A stretch of DNA of 45,005 bases from Gemmatimonadaceae bacterium (GCA_947457545.1 CANGXD010000017.1:1-45005); one strand, 5' to 3'; counted from the first letter of the stretch, positions 1-9,350 are shown. Notes: generated by a model from the sequence alone, not told the origin. Translations and numbers: made by a program.

Positions 1-1411
1 CACCCAGCGTGCGCATGGCGTCGACGACGCGGCGGTCCTGATCGATGGCAATGAATGGCACGCCGATGCGCTGAAAGGCTTCGCCAATGGTGCGCCCGAC
101 GCGTCCATAGCCAATGAGAATGGCGTGATTCGCTGGCGTAGCCATCCACAAATCGGTGGTCACCAGACGCGGCGCCTTCTGTCGCTCCAGGCGATCGAGC
201 AGCCTGGGAAAGCGCGACAGCCAGCTGTCGATCTTGGCCACCAGCCAGAACAGCAACGGATTGAGCATGATCGTGCACAACGCGCCGGCGAGAATGAGGC
301 TGCGTCCTTCGTCGGACAGCACGCCAAGCTTGACGCCGAGTGCGGCGAGGATGAATGAAAACTCGCCGATCTGTCCGAGGCTCGCCCCCAGCCGCAGTGA
401 AGCGCCGAGCGGATGACGCAACAGCACCATGAGGATCGTCGACACAACGGTGTTGCCCAGCAGAATCACACCCACCGTCGCCGCGACCTTGAGCGGGTGC
501 TGCAGCAACACCTGCGGGTCGATGAGCATCCCCGCCGACACGAAGAAGATGACGGCAAACGCATCCTGCATGGGGAGCGCATCGGCACCCGCGCGATAGC
601 TCAGGTCGGACTCGCTGATGACGACGCCGGCCACGAATGCCCCAAGCGCGAACGAGACGCCGAACAACGCCGCCGCGCCAACCGCGACGCCCATTGCCAC
701 CGCCAGAACCGCCAGCGTAAAGAGCTCACGCGACCCGGTGCGCGCGACATGCGTGAGCAGCCACGGCACCGCACGCCGGCCGACAGCCGCCATGAGCAGA
801 ATGAACGCGGCAACCTTGATGACCGTGATGGCGACGACCTTCGCGAGGGCGACGCCGTCCGATGCCCCGCCGCTGGCGTTGCCGCCCACCGCTTCGAGTA
901 CGGCCGGCAGCAGCACCAGCGCAATGACGACAAAGAGGTCTTCGACAACGAGCCACCCCACCGCTATCCGGCCGTCGACGGAGTCGAGGAGATTGCGGTC
1001 TTCGAGCACGCGTAGCACCACGACCGTCGACGCCACCGACAACGACAGGCCGAAGACGATGGCACCGCCCGCCGCCCATCCCCATGAGAGCGCGAGCGAG
1101 GTACCCAGCGCGAGGGCACCGAGCATCTGCAGCAACGCGCCGGGCAGTGCGATGCGCCGCACCTTCATGAGATCGCCCGGGGAGAAATGCAGCCCCACAC
1201 CGAACATGAGCAGAATGACGCCGATTTCCGCCAACTGGCCCGCCAGTTCCACGTCGGCGACGAACCCCGGTGAATGGGGGCCGAGTGTCATGCCGGCGAG
1301 CAAATAGCCCACGAGCGGCGGAATGCGCAGCTTCGCGGCGATCAGACCGAACACGAACGCGACGCCGAAGGCGCCGGCCAGTGTGACGAGAAGGGCGGTC
1401 TCTGGGTGCAT
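1..1411 (-). CDS. Kef-type K+/H+ (cation:proton) antiporter with TrkA-N domain, C-terminus beyond window
   Basis: An open frame runs from an ATG at 1411 off the left edge of the window (about 470 codons seen). The N-terminus (MHPETALLVTLAGAFGVAFV) opens a series of about a dozen hydrophobic segments typical of the CPA2 monovalent cation:proton antiporters. Family-like stretches are LGASLGQIGEFSFILAALGV and FALGAFVAGVVISESDLSYR. Near the left edge a Rossmann nucleotide-binding TrkA-N domain begins, with its glycine motif in AILIGYGRVGRTIGEAF. This domain order is that of KefB/KefC and YbaL/RosB proteins, inner-membrane K+ efflux or antiport systems gated by a cytosolic nucleotide-binding domain. 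Whether the ligand is NADH, glutathione or nucleotide cannot be told. A second frame from 1418 is a shadow. The family is secure; the subtype is not. Confidence 0.9.
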   Translation of the reverse strand, partial: MHPETALLVTLAGAFGVAFVFGLIAAKLRIPPLVGYLLAGMTLGPHSPGFVADVELAGQLAEIGVILLMFGVGLHFSPGDLMKVRRIALPGALLQMLGALALGTSLALSWGWAAGGAIVFGLSLSVASTVVVLRVLEDRNLLDSVDGRIAVGWLVVEDLFVVIALVLLPAVLEAVGGNASGGASDGVALAKVVAITVIKVAAFILLMAAVGRRAVPWLLTHVARTGSRELFTLAVLAVAMGVAVGAAALFGVSFALGAFVAGVVISESDLSYRAGADALPMQDAFAVIFFVSAGMLIDPQVLLQHPLKVAATVGVILLGNTVVSTILMVLLRHPLGASLRLGASLGQIGEFSFILAALGVKLGVLSDEGRSLILAGALCTIMLNPLLFWLVAKIDSWLSRFPRLLDRLERQKAPRLVTTDLWMATPANHAILIGYGRVGRTIGEAFQRIGVPFIAIDQDRRVVDAMRTLG

Positions 1412-1521
1412 GCTGCAAACTACTGCCGAGCCGCTCCCTGTCGTACCTCAGGTGTGCCAGATGGCGATGGCGTCATCGGCCATGCCACCCGGCGTGCCGC
1501 GGCTGTGGCTGCCGCCCCGCG

Positions 1522-2550
1522 TCAACGATCAAGAAGCGCGAGCAGCGCGAACGTCGCGAGCCAATGCTCACCCATGTAGTCGCCGGCCACGTGCGGCAAA
1601 CTCGCGGCGAGGTGTGCCACGGCGGTATCGTGCGCCACCTGACGACGTGCGTCGTCTGCCGGCAGCGCACGGGCAATGGCGCGCCAGCACCAGGCACGCG
1701 AGAGGTTGAGCCCGTCGAGGTGCGCGATCTTGCCGTCGCTGCGATCGCTCACGAAGGCGGGGGTGAAGAGCGTGGCGGGCTCGCGCGCCAGCACGCGGGG
1801 AAGAAAGGCGTCGAACCACGGCACAAAGGCGGCGCGGTCGAGCACCACACGCATACACTCGGCTTCCATGAGCGCCGACGACAGAAAGTCGTCGCCTCCA
1901 GGCTCCCACGCCTGACAGTCGTGGTCGTTGAGGAACCAGCCCTTCGCCGCGTCGCGTACCATGGCTGACAGCCCGGTGTGGCCGGCGGCATCGGCATACT
2001 CGAGCGCGAGTCGACACGCGAATGCCGAACTGAAATGCGTGCCCACCCGAATGGGATAGGTGGCCTTTGGCAGAAAGGCCATGAAACGGCTCGCGAACAC
2101 ATCGGTGAGTGGCTGCAGTACCGCTGCCCATCGCCTGCCGGCGTCGTGCTCATGTCGGTCCAGCTCGGCTTGCAGGGCGAGGATCCACGCCCATCCGTAC
2201 GGGCGCTCGAAGCCGGCGCGCGACGGATGCGCCGCATATTGCACTTCCGCGTGCATCTTTTCCGCCGTGAACTGCGACTCGAAGAGCGCATCAATGCGCG
2301 TCCGGGTGCCATCGTGCGGGTCGTTTGCCAGCGTCGTGCGGTACAGCGTCGCCAGCAGCCAATAGCCGTGCACGCACGAATGCCAGTCGAAGCTGCCATG
2401 GAACACCGGATGCAGCGCGGCCGGCCCCATGGCATCGCCATCGTTCAGCAACACGTGGTCGAGCTTGTTGGGATACTCACGCTGCACGTGCGACAACGCG
2501 AGCTGCGCGAAGTGGACGGCGGTGGCGTGGTCGAGCACGGGGAGTGTCAT
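1522..2550 (-). CDS. DUF2891 family protein
   Basis: This protein of 342 residues carries the hallmark start of the DUF2891 family: HFAQLALSHVQREYPNKLDH near residues 10-30, followed by HPVFHGSFDWHSCVHGYW and a repeated alpha-helical pattern with many conserved Trp, His and Asp residues. It has no signal peptide, so it is probably cytoplasmic. The function is unknown. The start is the ATG at 2550; the frame stays open upstream only because it overlaps the preceding gene out of frame. It is the last gene of an operon, 11 bp after the DUF979 gene. DUF2891 genes are known to travel with the DUF969/DUF979 membrane pair, so the three products probably work together, perhaps as a transporter and a processing enzyme; that role is inference. 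Confidence 0.87.
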   Translation of the reverse strand: MTLPVLDHATAVHFAQLALSHVQREYPNKLDHVLLNDGDAMGPAALHPVFHGSFDWHSCVHGYWLLATLYRTTLANDPHDGTRTRIDALFESQFTAEKMHAEVQYAAHPSRAGFERPYGWAWILALQAELDRHEHDAGRRWAAVLQPLTDVFASRFMAFLPKATYPIRVGTHFSSAFACRLALEYADAAGHTGLSAMVRDAAKGWFLNDHDCQAWEPGGDDFLSSALMEAECMRVVLDRAAFVPWFDAFLPRVLAREPATLFTPAFVSDRSDGKIAHLDGLNLSRAWCWRAIARALPADDARRQVAHDTAVAHLAASLPHVAGDYMGEHWLATFALLALLDR

Positions 2551-2561
2551 GCGGACGGCGG

Positions 2562-3515
2562 TTACCGTGGAAACGCAAAGAGCGACAGCAGCACGATGTT
2601 GGCCGCGAGCAGGATGAGCGCCGTCGGGACCTGCGCCTTGATGACGCCGTAGCGATCGTGCAACTCGAGTAATGCGGCAGGCACGATGTTGAAGTTGGCC
2701 GCCATGGGTGTCATGAGGGTGCCGCAGAAGCCCGAGAGCATGCCAATGGCCGTGACGATCACCACGTCGCCGCCGTACTGCTGCACGACCAGCGGCAGGC
2801 CGATGCCGGCGGTCATGACCGGGAAGGCCGCAAACGCGTTGCCCATGATCATGGTGAACAGCGCCATGCCAATGGCATATGCTGCCACCGCGGCCACCGG
2901 TGAGCCCAGCGGTAGATAGGTGGTGGCGAGGGTGCTCACCACCTTCCCGACCCCCGCAGCGGCGAAGACGGCGCCGAGCGCGGCAAGCGATTGCGGCAGC
3001 ACCGCCGCCCATCCGACGCTATCCATGAGCCGACGGGCTTCGACAATGGGGGCGGCGGCCGGCGGCCGCAGCATGATGAACCCGGTGAGCAGCCCCAATA
3101 CGGTAGCCACGCCGAGCGCGATCTGCGTGACCTGCTTGGGATCGACGAGCGGGTGCCCGTTGAGGGTGAGGTCCTTGAGCAGCAGGCTGCCGAGGAAGGT
3201 GGCGAAGGGCACGACCAGCACCGGTACGAAGAGACGATTGCCATATCGCTGCGCCGATGCGGCGCGTTGCGATGTAGTAACCGATTCGCGCGTGCCCTGC
3301 CCCAGCCCCGCCGCAGCGGTGGCCACCATGACGATCACCAGCACACCGCTCGCGAGACTGCTGATGTACGAGCCGACAAAGAAGAGCAGTGCGTACACAC
3401 CCCAGAACAGCGTGTTGCGCCAACGACGCGGGTTGCTGTCGTCGCGCGCGTTCACCAGCGCGATACCGCCAGTGAGCAACCCCATAAGCACGTAGATCGC
3501 TTCGAGCGTGATCAT
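2562..3515 (-). CDS. DUF979 family membrane protein (permease-like subunit)
   Basis: The product has 317 residues and about nine or ten hydrophobic segments, beginning MITLEAIYVLMGLLTGGIAL. It matches the DUF979 family, whose members pair with DUF969 proteins; together they resemble the two halves of an ion-transporter-superfamily permease. The stretch containing AIGMALFTMIMGNAFAAFPV and GFCGTLMTPMAANFNIVPA is the most conserved part and is reminiscent of re-entrant substrate-binding loops. The ATG overlaps the DUF969 stop by four bases (ATGA, 3512-3515), indicating translational coupling and a fixed stoichiometry. The substrate is unknown; dipeptides or organic acids are possibilities, but nothing in the sequence decides this. 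Confidence 0.88.
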   Translation of the reverse strand: MITLEAIYVLMGLLTGGIALVNARDDSNPRRWRNTLFWGVYALLFFVGSYISSLASGVLVIVMVATAAAGLGQGTRESVTTSQRAASAQRYGNRLFVPVLVVPFATFLGSLLLKDLTLNGHPLVDPKQVTQIALGVATVLGLLTGFIMLRPPAAAPIVEARRLMDSVGWAAVLPQSLAALGAVFAAAGVGKVVSTLATTYLPLGSPVAAVAAYAIGMALFTMIMGNAFAAFPVMTAGIGLPLVVQQYGGDVVIVTAIGMLSGFCGTLMTPMAANFNIVPAALLELHDRYGVIKAQVPTALILLAANIVLLSLFAFPR

Positions 3516-4216
3516 GCGCGTGGCTCCGAATTGACGGAACTCTCGCGCTCGGCGCGCACGGCGCTCGCGATGTCACGGTCGAGCAGCAGCAGGCGCGCCC
3601 CGTGCACGACAAACGCAATGATCGCCGTGGGAATGGCCCATCGCGCCAGCTGCAACGGTTCTACGACGATGCCGTTCTGTTCGAGGAATCCGCGAATGAG
3701 CAGAATGGAGCCGATGGCTACGAAGACATCTTCGCCGAAGAACATCCCCACGTTGTCGCTCGCCGCGGCCATGCTCTTGATGCGCTCGCGCGTGTGTGTG
3801 GGCAACGCGCCGTGTGTATTGTCGGCGGCCCCTTCCGCCATGGGGGCCACCAGCGGCCGTACCATCTGCGCGTGTCCGCCAAGGGAAACCAGGCCGAGCG
3901 CCGATGTGGCCTGCCGAAGCGCGAGATAGACCAGCAATACACGTCCGGCCGTCGCCGCCTGAATACGGCTGATGACCTCCCGCGAGCGCTCCTTGAGCCC
4001 CGAGCGTTCGGCAAGCCCGATGACCGGCAGCGCGAGCCACACGATGGCGATGTACCGGCTGTCGACGAATGCTTTGCCGAAGGCGGCGATGACATCGGGG
4101 AGCGACTGGCCACTGACGAGCCCCGTGGCCACGCCGGCGAGTGTCACCACGAGCAGCGCATTGAGCCGCAGCGCAAATCCCACGATGACGATGAGAATTC
4201 CGATCAGGGGGAGCAT
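3512..4216 (-). CDS. DUF969 family membrane protein
   Basis: First gene of the DUF969-DUF979-DUF2891 operon, 234 residues from the ATG at 4216 (MLPLIGILIVIVGFALRLNA). The frame is open upstream to 4612, but that part is antisense to the ChaN-like gene and has no membrane character, so the internal ATG is preferred. Several membrane segments surround the family-typical stretches LALPVIGLAERSGLKERSRE and ALGLVSLGGHAQMVRPLVAP, then ASDNVGMFFGEDVFVAIGSI. It is the first half of the predicted two-component permease completed by the downstream DUF979 gene. The 106 bp between it and the divergent ChaN-like gene must hold both promoters. Family membership is firm; biochemistry is unknown. Confidence 0.88.
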   Translation of the reverse strand: MLPLIGILIVIVGFALRLNALLVVTLAGVATGLVSGQSLPDVIAAFGKAFVDSRYIAIVWLALPVIGLAERSGLKERSREVISRIQAATAGRVLLVYLALRQATSALGLVSLGGHAQMVRPLVAPMAEGAADNTHGALPTHTRERIKSMAAASDNVGMFFGEDVFVAIGSILLIRGFLEQNGIVVEPLQLARWAIPTAIIAFVVHGARLLLLDRDIASAVRAERESSVNSEPRA

Positions 4217-4322
4217 GGCGTCCACGTTACTTCGCAAACCGGTCCCGCACCATGGAGCCGCACGAGACATGGCGGTACCTTTCCTATCTGGTTTCCCTCT
4301 CATTGGCCATCGCCAGGTCCGC

Positions 4323-5273
4323 ATGTCGCTGCGTTTCCCCTCCACTGTCGCCCTCAGCGTGTGCGCGCTGCTCACGACCGCCTGTATGTCGGGCGGTCGC
4401 GCGGCGTACATGCCCTCGTTGCAGGCCGAGCCCGCGCTTCGCGTGTACGACACGAAAGCGCAGAAGTTCATCCCCTTCGCGCAGCTGGCGACGGCGATCG
4501 CGTCGAAGGACCTCGTGTTCTTCGGGGAGCAGCACAACGATCCCGCCACACATGCGGCGGAGACGGCGGTGCTTGCCGCACTGGGTGAGCGTCGGTCACG
4601 CGTCGTGCTCACCCTCGAGATGTTCGAGCGCGACGTACAGCCTGTCCTCGATCAGTATCTGGCTGGCACGATTTCCGAGGAGAAGTTTCTCGCCGCCGCC
4701 CGTCCGTGGGACAACTACACGGCCGACTATCGCCCCATGGTGGAGCTTGCCCGGGTCCGCGGATGGCCGGTAGTGGCGGCGAATGTCCCTCGCCGTCTGG
4801 CGAGCGCCGTCAGCCGACGCGGCCTGGCCGTGCTCGACACGATGAACGCGCGTGATCGTGGCTACATGGCGCGTGAACATTCGTGCCCGAAAGACGCGTA
4901 CTACGCGAAGTTCGCCGAATCGATGCAGGGGCACAGCGCCGGCGGCGGACCGCCGACTGCGGCCGATCAGGCGGCCATGGCGCAGATGACCGATCGCTTC
5001 TACGAAGCCCAGTGCGTGAAGGACGAAGCGATGGGTGAAGCGATTGCCGACGCGTTCACGCGCTCACCCAAGGGCACAGTGATCTTTCAGGTGGACGGTG
5101 CGTTCCATAGCGACAACGGACTCGGTACCGTCGAGCGCGCCCGCCGCCGAGTCCCCAAGGCGTCGAGCGTCATTCTGAGCGCCATTCCGGTGGACGATCT
5201 TTCCAAGGCCAACGGCGACGACAAGCGCAGCACGGCTGACTACCTGCTCTTCACGCGCGCGCCAAAGAAGTAA
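4323..5273 (+). CDS. ChaN family protein, probably a heme-binding lipoprotein
   Basis: Product of 316 residues from the ATG at 4323, chosen because it begins a signal sequence (MSLRFPSTVALSVCALLTTA) directly followed by Cys21. The residues before that Cys (TTA) deviate from the canonical lipobox, so lipidation is likely but not certain. The mature part has the ChaN/DUF399 signature FFGEQHNDPATHAAE around residues 60-75, then TLEMFERDVQPVLDQYL and the C-terminal VIFQVDGAFHSDNGLGT. Campylobacter ChaN binds heme cofacially, which suggests a role in heme or iron handling at the envelope. It is transcribed divergently from the DUF969 operon and ends 5 bp before the convergent gene at 5279. Confidence 0.88.
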   Translation: MSLRFPSTVALSVCALLTTACMSGGRAAYMPSLQAEPALRVYDTKAQKFIPFAQLATAIASKDLVFFGEQHNDPATHAAETAVLAALGERRSRVVLTLEMFERDVQPVLDQYLAGTISEEKFLAAARPWDNYTADYRPMVELARVRGWPVVAANVPRRLASAVSRRGLAVLDTMNARDRGYMAREHSCPKDAYYAKFAESMQGHSAGGGPPTAADQAAMAQMTDRFYEAQCVKDEAMGEAIADAFTRSPKGTVIFQVDGAFHSDNGLGTVERARRRVPKASSVILSAIPVDDLSKANGDDKRSTADYLLFTRAPKK

Positions 5274-5278
5274 CCGCG

Positions 5279-5827
5279 CTACGACGCGTCTTCGTTCTCG
5301 TCGCGATAGCCGCGTTCGAGCAGAAACGCCCGGACCTTTTCGGGGTTGCGCTCCACTTCGAGCGACCCCGGACGCAGCCCGGTGCGAATGAGCATGCCAC
5401 GGCCGACGCTCGAGGCCACCACGAAGGCGTCGGTGGTGACGCACACCACTTCGGCGGTTTCGGACAGCTGCCCCGGATGACCGGAGAAGACCATGGCCGA
5501 GCTTTCGGAAATGCCTTCGGCTTTCACGGGACCATGCGGCTCACTCCAGCTCATGCCGGTGAAGAGCACGATATCGTTGTTGCCGTCAATGAAATCTTCC
5601 ACCGGCACGCCGGAAATGCCGGGGTCGTCGACGAGCTCAGCGCGAATGCGGTAGGCGTCGAAGAGGCCCTCCACATCGGCGGTGTCGAGTCCGACCCGCA
5701 CGAACTGCCCATCGCGGAGCACGATAGTGAGCTCGTGTTCAGCGGTCGCCAATCCGCGCCAAGCGCCGCGCAACTTGCGCAGGGCTTCCATGGTGTCGAC
5801 GGTGGCCTGAAAATGGTATTCGCGCAC
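5279..5827 (-). CDS. Hypothetical protein, 182 residues
   Basis: I do not recognise this family. The protein is acidic, soluble, without signal peptide or membrane segment, and starts MREYHFQATVDTMEALRKLR. Its predicted pattern is mixed alpha/beta, with short hydrophobic strands such as LTIVLRDGQFVRVGL, NDIVLFTGMSW and AEVVCVTTDAFVVASSVGRG. Codon use matches the neighbouring housekeeping genes, and third positions are strongly GC-rich, which supports real coding. It converges on the ChaN-like gene with a 5-bp gap. The palindromic element at 5864-6110 lies just upstream of its ATG, so that element would sit between its promoter and the BNR gene end. Confidence 0.72.
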   Translation of the reverse strand: MREYHFQATVDTMEALRKLRGAWRGLATAEHELTIVLRDGQFVRVGLDTADVEGLFDAYRIRAELVDDPGISGVPVEDFIDGNNDIVLFTGMSWSEPHGPVKAEGISESSAMVFSGHPGQLSETAEVVCVTTDAFVVASSVGRGMLIRTGLRPGSLEVERNPEKVRAFLLERGYRDENEDAS

Positions 5828-5863
5828 AAGACGTCCCGGATGAGTACGGGGCGAAATCTAGCC

Positions 5864-6110
5864 TCTGATTTCTCAGAATTCAGGTCTGAGTTCTGAGAGC
5901 TGCGAGCTCAGAGCTCTGAACTCAGTTCCGGATAGGCGTGAGAGTCGAGGAACGCAGAACTGAGAAGCCAGGACCTGCGGTGGCGGTTTCCCCAACCGCC
6001 GGTCCTCGCTGCTCGCCTCTGCGTGACTCGACTCTCACGCCTATCCAGAACTGAGCTCTGAGTTCTGAGTACTGAGCTCTGAGCTCTCAGAACTCAGTAC
6101 TCAGTTCTGA
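5864..6110. repeat. About 250-bp imperfect palindrome of CTGAGTTCTGAG-type units
   Basis: The gap between two minus-strand genes is almost filled by one large inverted repeat. The outer arms (about 5864-5929 and 6047-6110) consist of reiterated GAGCTCTGAACTCAG and CTGAGTTCTGAG words, which are themselves near-palindromes. Inside them a perfect 20-bp inverted repeat lies at 5930-5949 and 6027-6046 (GGATAGGCGTGAGAGTCGAG and its complement). The centre is a GC-rich hairpin at 5982-6000 (GGCGGTT loop AACCGCC). As RNA it would fold into one long rod; as DNA it could extrude a cruciform. No open frame of note. It could serve as the terminator of the BNR gene ending at 6114, but it is much larger than needed. 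Confidence 0.85.
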
Positions 6111-6113
6111 CCG

Positions 6114-9100
6114 TTACTTCCCCTCGTCGTCGAGCTGGAAGCCGAAGGGGTTCCCCCCGCCTGCCGCCCCCGTGTTCTCGACGCGCAGCATCTGCTTCTG
6201 CACCGTCGTGCCGATCTGCAGGACGATGCCGTAGTCGCCGGTCGTCGCGGTCGACCCGAAACCGCCGAAGCCGCCGAAACCGCCGCGACCCTGAGAAGGC
6301 ACGGGCAAGCCGATCAGGTCGAACACCTTCCGCACCGCCGGGTTGCTGCCGGCGTTCTGCATCTGCGCCGCACGCTGCTGCAGCTCAGCCACATTGGCCT
6401 GCGGGCCGCGGGCGGCCGCTTCCGCGGGGCGTTCGCAGAACGTCTCCCACTGCGTCAACGGACGCTCGCACGGGCCCTGAGCGCCACGTCCGCCGCCGCC
6501 ACCGCCGCCGCCGCGGAAATTGCCGGCGCCACCGACGGGGTTGAGCAGCTGCTTCGCGAGCGCGAGTGCGGTGCTGTCGTACTTGGCCTTCGTGAGCGAA
6601 TCGAGCACCTGCGGCATCCGCACCGCGCGCAAAATGCTGTCACGCTTTTCGCTCGCCGACAGCGGCGCGCGCGGCGCGGGACGGCCGTTCACGGTGAAGT
6701 TCCACGACACCGTGTGGAGCCCCACCGTACCGGGCCCGGAGATCGTGGATACCGTATCGCCGACCGCGTTCAGCACGCTGATGCGCGCCGGCGCACCGGC
6801 CTGCGTGATGCGATACGTGATGTTCGCGCCGTACGCCGGATTGGGCGTCGCGAAGAAGCCCTGTGCGTTGCCGTTCCCCGACGCGCCACGAAGCGGTTCT
6901 TCGCCCCACTGGAACGCGGTCCGGGGCTGGAACAGATGCACCGGCTTGGCGGCCACCGTCTTGTTCATCTGCTGCAGCGCCGACACGTCGACAATCCAGA
7001 ACCCACGGCCGTGCGTGGCGGCAATGAGCTCACGATCGCGCGGATGAATCTGCAGATCGTACACCGGCACACTCGGCAGCCCCGACGCGAGCTTCGACCA
7101 CGTGACGCCACGATCGATCGAGGCGTACACACTGAGCGAGCTGCCAACGTACAACACGTCGGCATTGGTCGGGTCTTCGCGCACCACGTGCAGGAAGTCG
7201 GCGTTGCCGTCGGCAGGCAGATTGTTCACGAGGCTCGTGAAGGTCTTGCCGCCATCCTTGGAAACGAACAGGTACGGCTTGAAATCACCGTTGCGGTGGT
7301 TGTCGAACGCCACGTACACCACGTTCGCGTCGAACTTCGACGCTTCGATGCGCGTGACGTACACTTCGCCGTTGTTGGGAAGCCCCGTGATGCGCGGCGC
7401 CAGATTTTCCCACGTCGCGCCATCGTTGCTGCTCTTCCACACGTTGCCGTCATCGGTCCCGGCATACAGCAGGCCAGGCTTGGCGGGGCTCTCTTCGAGC
7501 GCGACCACGGTGCCGTACGTTTCGGCGCCGGTCGCGTCGAGCGTAATGCCACCCGTCAGGCGAAGCGCCGTATCGAGCTTGGCCGTCAGCCCCTTCGACA
7601 TGTCGGGGGAGATGATCTGGAGGTCCTCACCGCGCTTGCTCGACTTGAGCACGCGGTTGCCGCCGAAGTACACCACCGCCGGATTGTGCGGCGACAGGAA
7701 GAACGGCGAGTTCCAGTTGAAGCGCAGCGCGAGATCGGCCGAGTCCTTCGCCTGCTGCTTGCGGAGCGCGGCAATGGCGGTGTTCTGCGCCTTCGTCGCC
7801 GGCGTGAGCGGGTCACCGCGCACCGTGGCGATCGAGTCTTCCCACTCCTTGTACTTCGCCTGCCACGACGGCTTCTGGAAGGCGTAGCGCTCACCGGTCT
7901 TGAGGTTGAGACGCGACACGTTACCACCCTGCGATTCGCCGTAGACGATGTTCTGGTCCGTCGGATCCATGGCCGCATAGAAGCCGTCACCACCGGCAAT
8001 CGTGAACCAGTAGCCGAGGCTCGTCTGATTCACGCGACGCTTGCTGGGGCCGCACCACGTGCCGTTGTCCTGCGCACCGCCGCAGATGTTGTACGGCACG
8101 GCCATGTCGAACGCGACTTCGTAGAACTGCCCAATGGGGAGGTTCTGCAACTGCACGAAATTGCCACCGGCATCGTACGTGATTGCAATGCCGCCGTCGT
8201 TGGCCAGGAACCAGCGCTGCGGATCGTTGGGATCGATCCAGATCCCGTGGTCGTCCACGTGGACGTTCTGCGCGGCGCTACGCGACGTCTTGCCGCCGTC
8301 TTCCGACAGCTGCAGTTCGGTGCTCGAGAAGTACACGCGATTCGGATTCTTCGGATCGCTGCGCACCTGCGAGTAGTAGAACGGGCGCACGTTGATGTTG
8401 TTCATCTGCGCCCACGTGGTGCCGCCATCGGTGCTCTTGTACAAGCCGTTGAGCTTCGGCGAACGCTCGCCGACAATCGGCCCCGTGGCGTTGCTCGCCG
8501 CCTCGACCATCATGTACATGACGTCGGGGTTGGCCAGATTGATGTCGAGGCTCATGCGTCCCTTGTAGCCCGCCGGGAAGCCGTTGCCCTTCACTTCCGC
8601 CCACGTCTCACCGCCGTCGGTGCTCTTCCACAGCGCCGAGCCCGGCCCGCCGCTGAAGAGCGAGTACGGCGTGCGCCGGCGCTCCCAGCTCGTCGCGAAG
8701 ACGACGTTGGGGTTTTTGGGGTGGATGGCGACATCGACGAAGCCAGCCTTGTCACTGATGAACTTGACGAGCTTCCAGTTCTGCCCGCCGTCGGTCGTCT
8801 TGTACAGGCCACGGTCGGGGTTGGAACGCCACGCCGCACCGAGCGCGGCAACGAACACGACATTCGGGTTGGTCGGATGCACCGCGATACGCCCGATGTG
8901 CTCGGTCTTCTCGAGTCCCATGGGCTTCCAGGTGAGGCCGCCGTCGGTGCTCTTGAAGATGCCGCCGCCGGGCTCGATGGAATTGCGCGAGTTGGGCTCG
9001 CCCGTACCCGCCCATACCTGCTGCGTATCGGTCGGCGCAATCGCCAGCATCCCCATGGAGATGATGCGCTTGTCGTCGAACGTGGGACGCCAGGTGATGC

Positions 9101-9350
9101 CGTTGTTGGTGCTCTTCCAGATGCCGCCGCCGGCCGCCGCAACGAAAATCGTCTTGGACGGGCTCGGGATGCCGACGACGTCGGAGAGGCGGCCCATGAA
9201 GTTGGCCGGGCCAACCGTGCGCCAGCGCATACCGGCCACGGTGGCCGAGTCGAGCGCCTGGGCGCCGAGGGCCGAGGCGAGCAGCGTGCCGTGAAGCACG
9301 AGCCCACCGGTCACCGCGGCCAGCCGCGGGACGAAGCGTGTAAGGGACAT
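6114..9350 (-). CDS. Exported BNR/Asp-box beta-propeller protein (VPS10/sortilin-like 'glycosyl hydrolase')
   Basis: Very large secreted protein, 1078 residues from the ATG at 9350 (MSLTRFVPRLAAVTGG), which gives a compact signal peptide ending near ALGAQA; an upstream ATG at 9383 would add 11 residues and neither start has a good Shine-Dalgarno. The body has at least eight Asp-box motifs, including IWKSTNNGITW, IFKSTDGGLTW, LYKTTDGGQNW, LWKSTDGGETW, LYKSTDGGTTW and VYASIDRGVTW, defining two stacked beta-propellers as in sortilin/VPS10 and xyloglucanase-like proteins. A C-terminal FlgD-like Ig fold follows (ISVLNAVGDTVSTISGPGTV), then a low-complexity Gly-rich stretch. Databases often label these glycosyl hydrolases, but no catalytic residues are evident; binding or secreted-peptidase accessory roles are equally possible. 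A related protein begins at the right edge of the window. Confidence 0.87.
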   Translation of the reverse strand: MSLTRFVPRLAAVTGGLVLHGTLLASALGAQALDSATVAGMRWRTVGPANFMGRLSDVVGIPSPSKTIFVAAAGGGIWKSTNNGITWRPTFDDKRIISMGMLAIAPTDTQQVWAGTGEPNSRNSIEPGGGIFKSTDGGLTWKPMGLEKTEHIGRIAVHPTNPNVVFVAALGAAWRSNPDRGLYKTTDGGQNWKLVKFISDKAGFVDVAIHPKNPNVVFATSWERRRTPYSLFSGGPGSALWKSTDGGETWAEVKGNGFPAGYKGRMSLDINLANPDVMYMMVEAASNATGPIVGERSPKLNGLYKSTDGGTTWAQMNNINVRPFYYSQVRSDPKNPNRVYFSSTELQLSEDGGKTSRSAAQNVHVDDHGIWIDPNDPQRWFLANDGGIAITYDAGGNFVQLQNLPIGQFYEVAFDMAVPYNICGGAQDNGTWCGPSKRRVNQTSLGYWFTIAGGDGFYAAMDPTDQNIVYGESQGGNVSRLNLKTGERYAFQKPSWQAKYKEWEDSIATVRGDPLTPATKAQNTAIAALRKQQAKDSADLALRFNWNSPFFLSPHNPAVVYFGGNRVLKSSKRGEDLQIISPDMSKGLTAKLDTALRLTGGITLDATGAETYGTVVALEESPAKPGLLYAGTDDGNVWKSSNDGATWENLAPRITGLPNNGEVYVTRIEASKFDANVVYVAFDNHRNGDFKPYLFVSKDGGKTFTSLVNNLPADGNADFLHVVREDPTNADVLYVGSSLSVYASIDRGVTWSKLASGLPSVPVYDLQIHPRDRELIAATHGRGFWIVDVSALQQMNKTVAAKPVHLFQPRTAFQWGEEPLRGASGNGNAQGFFATPNPAYGANITYRITQAGAPARISVLNAVGDTVSTISGPGTVGLHTVSWNFTVNGRPAPRAPLSASEKRDSILRAVRMPQVLDSLTKAKYDSTALALAKQLLNPVGGAGNFRGGGGGGGGRGAQGPCERPLTQWETFCERPAEAAARGPQANVAELQQRAAQMQNAGSNPAVRKVFDLIGLPVPSQGRGGFGGFGGFGSTATTGDYGIVLQIGTTVQKQMLRVENTGAAGGGNPFGFQLDDEGK

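Noticed and set aside
2551..3012. N-terminal extension of the DUF2891 frame
   Set aside because: It overlaps DUF979 out of frame and has Arg/Gly-rich, non-domain sequence; family members start at MTLPVLDHATAVHF.
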